DNA from: Promerops cafer
Lineage: Eukaryota > Chordata > Aves > Passeriformes > Nectariniidae
Assembly (NCBI GenBank): GCA_013398275.1
Contig: VZSE01010018.1
Coordinates: 627,256 to 691,255 of the forward strand
Direction of reading: 5' to 3'
Length of the DNA stretch: 64,000 nt
Below the pieces are notes generated by a model. It saw nothing but the letters and a program-made list of their open reading frames with translations, searched no databases and was not told the DNA's origin. The stretch's first letter is position 1. Every line of letters begins with the position of its first letter. Shown here in pieces: positions 14,147-27,425 of this stretch. The translations under genes and the position numbers were made by a program.

Positions 14147-16089
14147 CTCCCTTTGACAGTTCTGCATCTGCCCAGAAGGCTTTTGAACTTCCATAATCAC
14201 ACATACACACAAAAATCACACACAGAGAAACTGCTGCGTTCTCAGCACGTATTTGCAAACACTGCATGCCATTGGGGCCCACCTTGCACTTTGCCAAAAT
14301 GTGGAGAATTGCAAAGGACAGACCCTGAGGTCCTTCAGGCTGATGATGTCCCATGAAACAGGCATGGCAAAGCTCTTACAAATCACAAGTGTTCCCTCCT
14401 TTCCTGTGCCATAACACAGGCAACTGCAGATTGATGAGGTTTTACTAAAGACCTCCCCCCTCTCCTCACAAAGTCCTTGGATTTGGTTATTCACCTAAAT
14501 GGCTAGTGAGTACCAGGATGCTGCTTTTCCTTCAGTTTGAGGCAGATTTTCATTGAAGGATGAGATACAATTTCCAAATATCTTTCTTGTCATGCCTTTG
14601 GTGGAATATAATGGAATATGGAATTCCACCACCATGAAGAGAAAAGACAATTGTCTGCTGGCAGCACAGCTACGAGTCCATTCTGTAAAGGCTAGTGTCT
14701 CTCTTGGTTTATAAAGTAGGCAGGCAGACCAACCCTAGAGTTGAGGCTCAATAACTGTTCTTCCAAGGAAGCTCTCCGAGGGCAAAAAGAAGGGCTTGGG
14801 GCAGGCAGAGAGGAAAACAAAATGGATCAGGAACACTGAAAACAGAACAAAACACTAGAGCTAATTTAAAACTCTCAGCTGATTTTTAAAAGTTCCTAGC
14901 TCCTTAGTGCCTCTCTATTGCTCCCAACTTACGAGAAATACACTGAATGGAAAATAGTTTAATATATTTTAAGAAAACATTCCATATTTTTCCCACTCTA
15001 CGGTGGGCCAGAAATCATCTAGCTGTTCCAGAAGAAATTACCAACACTAAACATCACTAGAGGAGAACAGAGATCTGTACCTTGATTCCAAATGGATAAA
15101 AAAAACTGTACAGATCTGTACATCCATTGAGGAAAGGAGACTTAACATCTGCATTCCTTTTAAATCAAAGCTGACATTTTCAGGGCAGTGATTTTACAAA
15201 GAACCATCAAATGAAGGCAGGGGGAAGTAATCATAGTCCTTGCTCAAAAAAGCAAAAGAAAAAAGGAATTATTTTTGTAGTCTCAGTCACTAAGAGAACT
15301 CATTAACTTATATAATTTAATTGTACCCAGCTGAAATGGTAAATATCATGATAGATTTTTTTCTTATGGGTCATTACTTTTGTGGTTAAGTGATTACAAA
15401 GAGATATATGAAGCCTGTGGTGGTATTTAGCTTTAAATATTGAATTTCTTTGCACCTCTAATGCAAAGTGGAAAAAGCTGATGCAGATTGGTTTTTTGGC
15501 TTTCAATACAACGCAGTTAAAGTACCCCTTGCAGATATTTCCCAGACACAATTCTGCAGCATGAGTATCTAATAAATATGTTTTCCTGCAGGACTTATAA
15601 CCCATTGAGCACCATTTTTTTTCTTTTGTTTTTATTAACCGATAGTAAAATTCTTCTGCAAGAGGGTGGTAGGTAAGTTTGACTACAAAGGACAAAATAT
15701 AATGCTGGATACAAAGAAGGACAAGATGAAAACAAAACCAAAAGAGTTTATATTGGCAGAGCTCTTGCTGTTCATAGTCCCTGTTTTAATTGAATATTTA
15801 TCAAAATCAAAGAGTAATACTCAACTGATCTTTATTCATCTGCCCTCTGAGACACCACACTGCTAAAAGCTGTTCCAGATACATTGCAGCAGCAGCTACA
15901 TCTGAGCAAATGCAGCCCTGGCCATGCTTCAATAAAGGCTCATTATAAGATGTATTATTGAAGAATATACGTTTCCATATAGAGAAAACAGTAAAACTGT
16001 AAAGAAAAAAACATTTTTTCTAGTGTTAGTCCAGAAGGTTGAAGTGAAAAGTTGAAAATTTAACAAATCCTGCTTACATATGATGTGCC

Positions 16090-16110
16090 TTTTTTTTTTT
16101 TTTTTTTTTT
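16090..16110 (+). repeat. Poly(T) tract, T21
   Basis: Twenty-one consecutive T. It could be the poly(A) tail of a minus-strand retrocopy, but no retroposed body is recognisable on the side upstream of such a tail (towards higher coordinates), where the sequence is ordinary. It is therefore annotated only as a homopolymer. Confidence 0.9.
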
Positions 16111-16461
16111 AGCTGTTGTGGTGCACTGAGTTTCTGAAAAGAACCAAACTTCTGTGGGAGAAAGAAGGCAGCAATCAGCTAAACTGTAGCTCCCATCATT
16201 TCCCAGAGAGCTAACTTCAAAATATGTTTTTATTCAAAAATTTTGATGTTATTTTTATTTCTGTATGTTCAATTCCTGAAAACACTGTCTAGGAGATGAA
16301 TCCTAGAAGCATAACAATATAATTAAAAGAAGCAACAAAACAAACAAAACCCCCCTAACCAACAAACCGAAATAAACCCCAAATTCTCAACTTGTCTTCC
16401 AAAAGATAGTCCTTAACAAAAAAGTTTCTACTTCTAATGTGAGTGGGAATTGTACTAAGGA

Positions 16462-16715
16462 GGAATTATTTCAAATTGAAAGAGAATAGGTTTCCGTTTG
16501 ATATTAGGAAGAAATTCTTTACCAGAAGGATGGTGAGGCCCTGGCACAGGTTGCCCAGAGAAGCTGTGGATGCCCCATCCCTGGCAGTGTTCAAGGCCAG
16601 GTTGGATGGAGCTCTGAGTAACCTGGTCCAGTGGAAGGGGTCCCTGCCCATGGCAGGGGGTTGGAATGAGATGATCTCTAAAGTTCCTTCTGACCCAAAC
16701 CATTCTATGACTCTT
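16462..16715 (+). mobile_element. CR1 LINE, 5'-truncated 3' end
   Basis: This is the 3' end of a chicken-repeat-1 (CR1) non-LTR retrotransposon. It contains the last part of ORF2, still readable in one frame (RKKFFTRRMVRPWHRLPREA, then a PSLAVFKARLD segment), followed by the short 3' region with the run reading GGCAGGGGGTTGGAATGAGA and the terminal ATTCTATGA-type motif near 16702-16715. CR1 copies are typically cut short at the 5' end and lack a poly(A) tail, as here. Endonuclease and most of the reverse transcriptase are missing, so it cannot move. The copy is well preserved and is one of the younger ones in the window. An open frame of 118 codons starting at 16443 is this relic, not a host gene. 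Confidence 0.95.
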
Positions 16716-17301
16716 TACTACTTGCATGAACTCCTCAGCCCAGCAAGAACTACTGCTTACAAAGCAGCTTATGTGGAAGCAGCTAGGATCAGTCTGTGAA
16801 ACAAAGATGAAATCTTACCTCTTACAACAAACTATACGACAAAACTATCAAAGTTAGATTGCAATGAGTATCCTCCACAGTGATTTGTTTGAGCCTGCAC
16901 TTCAAACTGCTGGACAAAGTCCATGCAAATTCAGTACTTTTTTTCTGACACAAGAGTGGCTGCTAGATTTACATCACTAAAATGGGAGTATCCTAGGAAC
17001 AAGTCATCCCCGACTCTATTTCCAGCCTTTTTTCACAGTTGGATTTGGAAGAGTCTTATGGATACTCAACAGTGCCAATAAAGACTTTCTCTCAGACTTG
17101 GTACATCCAGTCCAGTGAAAACTTGTGCCTGTCAAGCTGTTTCTTCTAAAATCACATAATTTAAGTATTTTAGTATTTAAGTATTCTCTCTCTCACTTCC
17201 TCAATCTGCTATTTTCTTTTCTTAGAACCTGGTATTTTACCAGATATTCTCCTGCTTATCTAGCCTCTCTTGCTTCACAGAAGTAGTTTAGAAATTTACC
17301 A

Positions 17302-17453
17302 TGTTTGTTTTGGCTTGTTTGTTTGTTTTTTTGGTTTTGGGTTTGTCTTATTTTTTTGTTTTGTTTCTTTGTTTTTGGGGGGGTTTTTTGTTTGGTTGGT
17401 TGGTTTGGTTTTGTTGTGTTTATTTGGTTTGAGTTTTTTTCTTTTGTTTTTTT
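17302..17453 (+). repeat. 150-bp T/G-rich low-complexity tract
   Basis: The strand is almost entirely T and G: repeated TTTG, TTGG and GGTT groups and one G7 run near 17376-17383. The opposite strand is A/C-rich and stays open, encoding a meaningless run of Lys, Gln, Asn, Thr and Pro. It is the largest of several A/C (or T/G) tracts in the window and looks like a degenerated simple repeat rather than a gene or transposon body. Confidence 0.9.
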
Positions 17454-20400
17454 AATACTTTGTTGATATTTGCCATTCATTTACTGGCAGATATTTCCAT
17501 ATGTAACTACACATCTTCCCTTTTCTCAAAATCTTACAAAAGTTTTAATTCATTATGGGCTTTTCTAACACCTCCATCGAGTTGCAAATTGTAGCCAGTT
17601 GAAACAAAAGAACGGCCTTAAAGCCAAAGCTATTCTCTTGCTGCAGTATCACATTCCACCATCAAGAGGATATGAAGTGTTTTATGTCCCTTGATCTTGT
17701 CAACGCTCTTGGGTTGAGATAGGAGGTTAAAGGGAGGTGACAAGGTTAAATGATTTGACTAACATCCCAAACAAGGCTCAATGTGATTATGAGCCTGCCT
17801 CAGCTTTCTAATAACATATGTAATGAGGGAGAATTGGAAGCTTCCCACACCAACAGCTCATGCAGAAGTGATTTGTTTCTCTCTATACCCTGGCCACAAT
17901 AGGCATCCATATATTTCTTTTAAGAATATTGTCATGGCCCACTAAATTACCCCTGGGCAGTGCTATCAGTGGTGTTCCACTTTGCCCCTTTATTTCTCTC
18001 TGTGACATTACTCTGCACAAGGGTTACCAGAAAGACAGATGAAGTAGGAGTAGATGGGTCTCTAAGGGGTGATATATAGTAGGTACATAATAGAAAAAAG
18101 CGAGGATGGTGTTGTAACAGGAATTTTCATTTCTTTCTCCTCATTTCCAGAAGAAATTCCAGACATTGGAAATTTATTGTGCCATGGTTATCAGGTTTAT
18201 ATTTTCTTAGACTCTAACTTCTTTTCAGGGAACTTGACTCCTAATGGCCCTATACTTTTTCCTCCTCCATTTTATTTTCTCTTTCACAATGGCAAATCAA
18301 AATTCTCAGTGGTGAACTTCTGATAAATTCTCTCATCATCATATCAGATAGCATTTTTTATTGACATCAAAGTCAGACAATGAAAAACATTGAAAACAAA
18401 AATTGTTCAGGAGCATAGTTCATGAACTGTGCAGTTTGATTAGCAGAAAAAGCAGCTGTTCTGCCAGTCAGGATGCTGGAGAAATGTCTGGCAGCTTTTA
18501 ATGTGGGTGTAAAAGTTGTCATGTGAAGTTGTTTTCAACCTGATGGATTTAATAGTTCCTCAGAGCCATCATGGTCTATCACCTCTATGAGCATTAAGGG
18601 ACTCCTAAATCCATGGATAGATAATTTGGCTGCCACACTTGCACCATAAATCCACATCCTTAAAGCCTTCATTAAATTTGTACAGACCATTTCTTAAGTG
18701 CAATTAACTGTGCATTTCTTAAGAAAAGAAGTTGATTTGTTTCCGTCTCCCATAGACCCCGCTATTTCCCATAGTCCTTGTGGAAATGAGAATATATCTC
18801 CTGCAACTCGTTTAAAAGCACATCCAATTGCTGGGAATTGGAAATTGTTTATAACTTTGGCACTCCACCTGTATCACTACAGAGCACCAAAAAAGGAAAA
18901 TTTCCCCAACTGGGTCCTAGTTTGGTTGAGCTTGGCAAGGTTTATGAAGTACTGACATAGCTGTTGGACACATCAGTATGTGGACAGATTTGTCCCATTG
19001 ATTTATGAAATTTTGCACTAGATTAATTTGTTTCAATTGTGACAGCATAATCAATCCACTTGAACCACCATTACTACTGGGCAGCCAAGCTAAAATTTAC
19101 AATGCACTTTAAAAAGTGTGGAAATCTGTGCATTTTGATTCATCACATTTTATCATTGAAGGTTAGCAGACCACTCAAAAATCATTCCAAAATCATTATT
19201 TCTAAAAGTTACTGAGTAATCACTTGAAAAATATTACTAAATTTCTACTTTGGCAATAAAATTTCTGAAGTAAAGCTACCATGTCAGTTAACACCCAGTG
19301 ATGTAACTTTTCAACTAGTTTAAACATGCACACAACACAAATTCATGATTAAAACAGCACTAACAAGATGTTCATTGCTTTATAATATGAACCAGTGTTT
19401 TCAAGAAAACATTATTTGCACAAATACTTTTCATTAAAGTGGTATGAGCTTGCATAACTTGCAATACCTAATGAAATGAACTTAGGTTCTAAATTCTCAC
19501 TGCTTGGGAAACACTGTGCACCTTCAGAATCAAGTACTTACACAGCATGTACAACTACCTCGTGTTGGTTTTGTGGAAGGAAGTTAATTTGACTGCATGA
19601 ATAAAATAACTTTCTTTCTTAATTAGACATTTTAATCAGAGATCCATTAGCTAATCAGAGCTAATCAGTGTTTCATCAAGACTGTAAATAGGCAACTTGG
19701 GATAAGATGGTCAGGACTCACAGGCTTGCATGCATAATAGGAAGCTGAGGACATTCTTTCTGAAGATTTATCATTGAAGAAGGACCTAAAAGATTATCAT
19801 CATTTTGATACACAGAAAAAATTCAAGGACAAGAGATGTTTTTCCTCCTCACCAGCAGCTCATTACAGTAATTTTGATAGGTATATGTGAGAGGGAAAAT
19901 TTGGATTATTTTCAGATTAATGCCTGGCCAGCTAAAATTGAGCTTTAGAAGTCAAACTAATGTGGCGCTGGGAGGTCAGTCAGCAATATTACACTGGCAT
20001 TTTTGTTTAATCTGGGATTTTTAATGTTCAGGCCCTAACTGAATCTCTGCAAATGCCAACAGAGCATTCACATTATGCTTTTCAAAGCTGGGATTTCAGC
20101 TTTCTCCTCAGCTTTCTTATCTAAGGTGATGGTGAATATTTTTAAGAAATTAGTAAAATCAAAAGGAAATTTAGGCTAATAATAAGAAAATTTACTAGTT
20201 TTCTTTATGGATTGCCAGATGAAATATTTACAACTACTTTTGCACCAAAGTATATATTTTTCACAAGGAATACCTTACTAACTGTGACATTAACTGCAGT
20301 ATTAACTGTGTAGTAGTCTGGCAAACAGGGTTCACTCCTCCTCTGATACCTTAGGCTATCCAGGAAAAAGAGATACCATAAAAATTAGGCAGTCAACCAC

Positions 20401-23400
20401 ATGTTAGAAAAGACCTACTATGACAGTTTCATATTCAACTATCTCTTACAAACTCACCTAAAATTTGGATTTGTTAATTCCACTTTTTTTGGCTTATTTA
20501 AATTCAAAATATAAATTAAAACTCATTCCAGAAAAAAAACAAATAGGATAAAAAAATTCCAGGAAACTGAAACTTCTTTGGATGGGAAAGAGGGAAAAAA
20601 CAGCCGGATCAATCTGCTCCCCAGCATGGGGCAAACTGAGCAATGATTTTACTGATTTTCCAGGCTACTGGAGATCAAAAGGAATCCTATAATGCAGAAG
20701 GTGTAATTTAATTTTTTCCTCATCATCAAAGTACTGTTGCATGAGAAAAAAATGCTGGCATCTAATACTCAAGTTAGTATTTGCAAACTAAAACAAATCT
20801 AGTTACTTCAACAAGATGCCATATGGTCTGTGAATTTGCACTGTGCCAAGTTGGAAGAGTATTTTTTTTTATTTCAATGGATGCCAAAAAAAACTATACT
20901 GAGTAGCTCAAGCACTGTATTGTTGAAACCCTTCACAGAAGTAAGGATTCACCAGATTAACTTAATGGAAGACAAAGGAAATTATACAGAAGTTAAAAGG
21001 AAGGGGACATGGGAGATGGTGCCAGCAGGAAGTCCTCGTTAGTTAGACCTCTGACAGTAAAAGAAAATGGTCCTGCCAGAGTCTGGCTTCAAGTTGCCCC
21101 TGAACACCATGGAAAGGGGTACAAAACAACAGGACTGAGCTTCCTTGGTACTCCATAGGCAAATTCCTTCCTCTGCCATAGCATTTTGCTCACCCTTGGA
21201 ATTGCTGGGTACAGGTAACCAAGCGTGTGACATTGATTTTAAGCAGATATTGGGAATTTTCTTCACTGGCTGGGATGGCGGGAGCAACACGTATTTCCTG
21301 TGTTACATAACATAGATATGGTATAAATAACAAAACAGTGAAAACCCCAAACCCACACCAAACAAAACCCACAAATTGCTTGTGCTCCACCCTCTCATAC
21401 TCAGAAATTTCACCTTTAAAATGAGTATGATAATTTCTGATAATCTTAATGCCTTTTTTTTTTTTTCCTTTTTCTTTAGGTTATATCTGACATTCTTACT
21501 GAGCTTTACTGAAAGGTAAAGAACTGTATTACCACAAAGCATTTCAACACTACAGACTTATTATGTACTGCACTGGAAGACAGAGAGAATACCAAAAAAA
21601 TTACTCAAACAGCAACAAGGAGGCTGACAGAGGGAGGGAATGACAGGGAAAATTGAGGTCTGAGTTTAAAGGCTCATTGAATTCTCCTTAGCAAACAACA
21701 TTAAACATTTTGGTGGGTTTGTTTTTTCTTTTTGGTGACATGAGCAGTTTTTCCAGTAGGAACTACATAAACTACTACTTCATTTAATCTAACACAGCCA
21801 AAAAGGGCTTTAGAGGACAACGTGAATCAGATTTAAACTAATGGCCTAGATAAACCTTACTAATCACTGGAGCCACCTAGTTTCAGCAGTCTCATTGAGA
21901 AGAAGCTGCTTGAGCTCTTGTGTAAGAATCTTCCTGGACAGCTGGACAGTGTCAAGCTTTATCTGTAAGTCTCAAAAAGTGCAGCACATTTGTATTTACT
22001 GGACATCAGCATTGCTGTTAATCAGACTCTGTGGCCTTGTCCTATGGAAAAATCCCTGAAACTGCTCCTAGTCTTCTTTACTGACATGTGAGAAATTTTT
22101 GTTTCCTTAAAGATAAGGTGGGAAAAGATATAATGCAATGAATGGGGAAAAAGTATCTATTTCTGTCTATTGAGATAGACTTTGCTGGTTCACCTGAGAG
22201 TGACACAAAAGTAACCTAGGTTTGATAGGTTTTCATAACCAAAACACATGAAACATAAGTATGCAGAGAAGATTACCTGCAAAATCTAATGTAAGGAAAT
22301 AAAATTCCTCCTCTGGCACTCTTTTCCAGTGAAAACAGATCAGTAATTTCATATATGAAATGCTCTTTTCTCTTCCAGCTCCAGCAGTACCTCTTACCTT
22401 CAATCTTTCTGCTTTCTTAACAAATGGGGAAGTGCAGCATTCACATGAGGAGAACCCATTTGATCCTCAAAGGTGATCAAACTAAGGTCTGGCTAAGAGG
22501 ATTTTTAGGATAAGCAACACTAAATACCTCACACTGATTATCCACTGTTCTTCCATCTGCTAATGGCCAAGGGAATATGCACTTCACTAATGACTGTGGA
22601 CCCAGTCAATCTAATCCATGTACTTATCCTCTCTGTACTAGGGTACTGCATTATAACACATGAGAAGATGAAAGAAGACTTAGAAACAGCTCGAGTTTGT
22701 TCCACCCCATTACTTAGAAGCACACAGCCTTCCTATCTCACCACCTGATGACAGCAGACACTATATTGCCTCCCCAATAAGCACTAAATCAATAAAGGCT
22801 CACTAGAGCTGGCCCATTCTGCCTTCAGGATCCTCTGTGACTGAGATACACACATCCTAAGCTGCAATCCCCAGAAATAAAATAACAATAAATAACCCGA
22901 GATGTAGGAACAAGATGCAGAAATTCCTTGGCAGCGGGGACTGCTGCAAGCTCCACTAGTATTTATCGTTCCAAACCCACAAAAGCCTGGGCATATTCCA
23001 GCATCCCTGCTTCCACAGGACTCCTCTGGGCTCAGGGGGAGTGCCATTATGCAATCAATTTCATGGCTGGAATCTCAATACATATAATTTAAGCAAAATA
23101 AAATTAAATTGATGGGTCACCAGGTCATTTGGAAAGAATGCTTTTCTGACAATCAGTCCAGCCTGCCTTTTCTTTGCTACTATAATCTCCACCCTGTAAA
23201 GTAAAGGAGTTAGAGTCATCATCTTTGTTTGTGTTTTATTATGTATGGTCCTGAGTTTACAGTGAATTCTCTTCCTGGGTTATCATAAAATATTACAGTG
23301 GTGTCTGGTTTTGCTACTGCCATAAAGTGTCTCATCATGTTCGTTCTTAGTCCCTGATTTCATGGGTTTTAAACTAAAAAATGAGGTTAGAAGTTAGCAA

Positions 23401-26059
23401 ACCAAACCAGTGCCTAAGAGAAATATTTTATTTTCAGCTGAGATGATAAAATATGATTTTCTCCTTTACATATTCAGCCCTCTTGTATATTCATCTATAG
23501 ATATGTTGATGAGATGGACCCTTTTTGCCCAGATCCCTCATGTCATGTTATTTTTGGAAGATTGGTTTGCTTTTTGAAAACAAACTAGAAGTGAGATGAG
23601 TTTAAAATATATTAGCTAGTTTCAAATGCAAAATAAACTAGAGGTAGCAGAGATATCAAGGATGTTTTAACAAAAGTACTCTCAAGATATTCTACCCAAC
23701 ATATCCATTTCTCTGAATCTGAGGCCTTCAGACTCCATAAAAGAATCAGATTTTTAAAAAACTACAGATTTTTATATCCAAGTCTTAAAAACCTGCTGTT
23801 CAAATGTGAAAAAAGATTATTTCAAAGAAAAGTTTGAAAACACACCACACTGCCAAGTTCTCTGTATGTTATTATGCAGCACCTAATATTCATGTCATTG
23901 TTTTCTAAATAACATGAGGTAACAGGAGGTGTTGCCCACTAGCTTAATATCACACATTTCAAGATATTTCAGCAGTAATTCATTTCAAGTGTGCTTCCCT
24001 CACCTTGCAAAGAAATACCTCATCAGAGGAATCAATTTTTAAAGAATTCATTTTAAGAACAATATGTTGAGATTAGGCCAAACATCTCTCATGAATAATG
24101 CAACTGAGGTTAGAATTTTACATAAATGATGCCAAATAATAGACATGAGTAATAGGTAAGTATTTTTATATATCTAGTAAGAAAAGATCAGGTAATAAAC
24201 TGTCTCTCTGTTTTTGGTGTGATACATGTTTCTCCTGTTGCAGAACAGTTGCTCCAAATCATGACAGTTGAGTATTTCAACATTGAATCCTTACCCACCT
24301 ACAGTTTAAGGAGGTAAATTCTCCTATTTCTCAAACTGACAACAAAAAGTTTGAACAGACTGAAGCCCAGATGCAACACCTGTCCAAGGAAAGAGAATGG
24401 CCTTCCAATCCCAGCTCCTTCAGACCCAAAAGCTGCCACAGTGCATTCAGTCCTCGTTTTCCACAGGAACAGGGAACGAAACGGCAAATATTCTTGGCCA
24501 TGCAGCCTAACCACTAATGCAAGTCTGAGAAACACACAAACTATGAAACATTCCAGGTAAGCCAAGACCATTAACTAGAATGTCTTATCTAGCTCAGTTT
24601 CAATTCTATGAATGGCCAAATCTGACACTGCTATTGTCTTTATGCCCAAGCAAAGGAGAGAATATATTTGAAGTGAGAAACAATTCATACAAAGCAATGG
24701 TGATTGAGCAAAGAACAATTTCTAGGTTTTTCTGAACTCATCTATCCTGGATTAATTATATCCTCAAAAGACTATAAACAAAACTAACAGCCAGGATAAA
24801 ACGACTTGCAGAAGGCTGAATGTTCAGGCCTCAGGAAAGGGTTTGTGATGTACTACACATCAATAAGCACCAAAAGCAGCAGTGAAAGCAGCATCAGCAG
24901 GAACTAAGGAAACAGTTTAAAATACACATTTTATAACCTTTTGCAATCTAACTATTTTAATTATTCAATAAAAATTCAAAGTGGGAGGTTAATAAAATTT
25001 ATCAGTAGGTGTTCTTATCAATGAGCAGAGCTGGGAAGCCTGTATGATGGTCTATCAATAAACCAAGAGGGCTGAAATCTTTCATTAAATGGTAAGAAGA
25101 AATGTATGTATTTCAATCCAAAATACTTGTATACAGTAGGCTGATTTCAAGGGTGAACACAGTTGGGACTGAAAACATTACAAGTGAGAACTAATTTTCA
25201 GCAGAAGCCTGTGGTGTAAAGAGAGCCAAAAGTAGAAATTAATCAGTTTTCATGGCAGATAAAAGGTGTCTTCCCAGTCTTCACTAGAGAAATGAGCTAG
25301 ATGTCTCAAAAACTGGTTTTATTGGCCCAACAGCATACCTCCCACACAAAGGAAATTAATTTTGCAATGCATTTTGCTCTCACTTACTTGTGTATGCTTA
25401 CACATTTGCCACTGTGATAAAAGTTCTTGCAATATGATATAAATTATGTGAATGTACATATCAAGCCTGTAGATAAGTGAGTTTTAATTCAAAGTGTATT
25501 CAGGGGCCAAATGCATTTCAGTACAAATTCAAGACACTTATTAATTTACAAATATTGCTCTATGGAAGATCAAATGTACCTAATTTTTTTGTTTTATCTT
25601 TTTGTCTCGCTATTTTATGCATATATTGTATATATAATTTTGTAAATGTGATTGCCACCTTGCACAGGGAGTCCATTCAAAATTATGGTTTTTTTAAATT
25701 AGTATTTCAAATTAGAAATAAGCACAAAGGCAAATTCTACCATTTGGAGTCAGGGTAGAGGAAACAGTAAAAAAAGACTCGTGTTTTTAGCCTTCAGACC
25801 TTTTATGTTATGTTAAAATAATCCCCCATTATTAAACCAAGATTTGAAGAGATTTGAAGACTAAGAGAGACACTTTACTTTGTTCTCAGGAACCAAATAC
25901 AGTACTAAACAGTGCACTGAGACTTCTCATTATTTATTCCTAGAAATCAGAACAGGAAAGAAATTAACTGGAAACATTGAAGAAAGAAAGCTGAAATTAG
26001 TACTGCGAGAAAGAGAACAAACATTCAAACATTCTTTATTGTTCTCTCACCCTTCCCAC

Positions 26060-26101
26060 TTGTTTGGTGGTTTTGGGGGGTTTTTTGTTTGTTTTTTGGG
26101 C
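26060..26101 (+). repeat. T/G-only low-complexity tract
   Basis: About 40 bp composed almost solely of T and G, including a G6 run. It is the same kind of sequence as the larger tract at 17.3 kb. No adjoining transposon is recognisable. Confidence 0.85.
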
Positions 26102-27425
26102 TGTTCTTGCTTGTGCTTACAACTAAGAGTTAACATATATGCCATGAGAGAGCTATATCAAAATATTGCATTAGGATGACATTTCAGATTGCTGTACAGC
26201 TCTTCTAAAATGATTAAAGCTAATTCTAAGAAATCAGAGTAATAGCTGCTATTAAAAACCAAACTCAACTCCTGGGCTTCCTGGAAAGTTTGACATGACA
26301 GATATCTGCAAGACATTAATAATACAGAATAGAAATTAAGAGACCTTGGATCTGTTCCTGGCTGTGATATAAATTATTTGTGTTCTCTTGGGAGCAGGAC
26401 TAAACTTCTGTGTATTGGGGCAGACCTACATGGAAGGACCCAGACTTCTATGAAAGCCTGGGCAGAGCAAATGTCTAAACCTATTACCTGCTAAGGTAAG
26501 TATACACTGGTTCCTCACCCATAAAAATGAGGAAAAGCACTTGCTTCCATGTAACCCATAAAATCTTCCAAAAACATATGCTTGTCACTATATTCAGGCT
26601 GCTGAGGATATGTACTCCCGTGAATGCTGCAGCAGGGCTTTCCTTTAGAGAGCTCACTGCTCCAGTCTGGGAAGAGAGCCAAACCTGGAGTAAATATGAA
26701 CAGTTCAGTGCTGAAAACCAACTCATGAGAGAAGAGGAGGAGTGGCTGCCTGCAGCCATCCTTGCAAGATCTACTTTGTCCACAGCCGAAAAACTGTTGA
26801 TTGGCCATCACAGACATTGCCAAGAACACCAGAACAGAGCAGGGCAGTTTCCAAAACAACACATGGATGCATGCATTTTTGTACCCTGCTGACATGATTA
26901 TTGCTTGCACATTACAGTCATTCTACTTTTTCTTATTTGTGGATGTTTATACAGGAGGTAAAGGCCCAGAGTGCTAATTTTAAGGAAGCCCTTTCCTAAG
27001 AAAATATAATAAAGTTTCAACAAAATTTTAAAAAACCAAAAAATAAATAAGAATCTTATACCACTTGCTGAAATTATTTTCTTTGCTTTCCTCTAAGTGT
27101 TTCCTTCCAAGCAGCCTCTCCTCTCATCTTTTGATAACCTTATTACTTATTTTGAGTGTGTGATTTTCACAAACTTCTGCGCCAAGGAATGGTTATAACA
27201 GAAACAACTTTACAGATGGATGTTGTTTGAATAATGGCTGCAGCACAAGTTCTCTGTTTCACTATGAATGCAACCTAATTTGGGGAAAATTCCTGGTTTA
27301 TCTTCAAGAAGATAGAAACCTCACTATATCTCAGTTCTCGCACCATGACTGCTCTCAGGTGGATGCAGCATGAAAAGGTTACAATAGAGAACCAGACAAA
27401 TCTTGTTCTAGTTTTCAGGTTATTT

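Larger units (their letters stand above)
10134..16461. other. AT-rich non-coding DNA, no gene recognised
   Basis: No gene, LINE body or LTR is recognisable. Small structures are a perfect 8-bp stem hairpin at 10549-10570, a perfect 16-bp palindrome at 15107-15122, an A-rich then C12 tract at 14104-14146, a T21 run at 16090-16110 and an A/C-only tract at 16333-16355. An open frame of 130 codons on the minus strand (15303-15695) has no recognisable domain and sits in ordinary AT-rich sequence; I take it as chance. Confidence 0.7.
16716..27425. other. AT-rich non-coding DNA, no gene recognised
   Basis: About 10.7 kb without a recognisable gene or large transposon. It contains the T/G tract at 17302-17453, a T13 run at 21454-21466, a G/T tract at 26060-26101 and a 10-bp tandem duplication at about 25842-25861. 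A window at 26515-26910 is open on both strands for more than 120 codons but shows no known domain. Short stretches such as 19950-20070 have the look of slowly evolving non-coding DNA, which only an alignment can confirm. Confidence 0.7.

Noticed and set aside
15303..15695. 130-codon minus-strand frame as a gene
   Set aside because: No recognisable domain, AT-rich ordinary context, no neighbouring exon or splice pattern I can support.
16443..16799. 118-codon + strand frame as a host gene
   Set aside because: Its sequence is the C-terminal end of CR1 ORF2 running through the 3' region of the element and beyond.
17256..17480. Lys/Gln/Asn/Thr-rich minus-strand frame as a low-complexity protein
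   Set aside because: It is the translation of an A/C simple-sequence tract.
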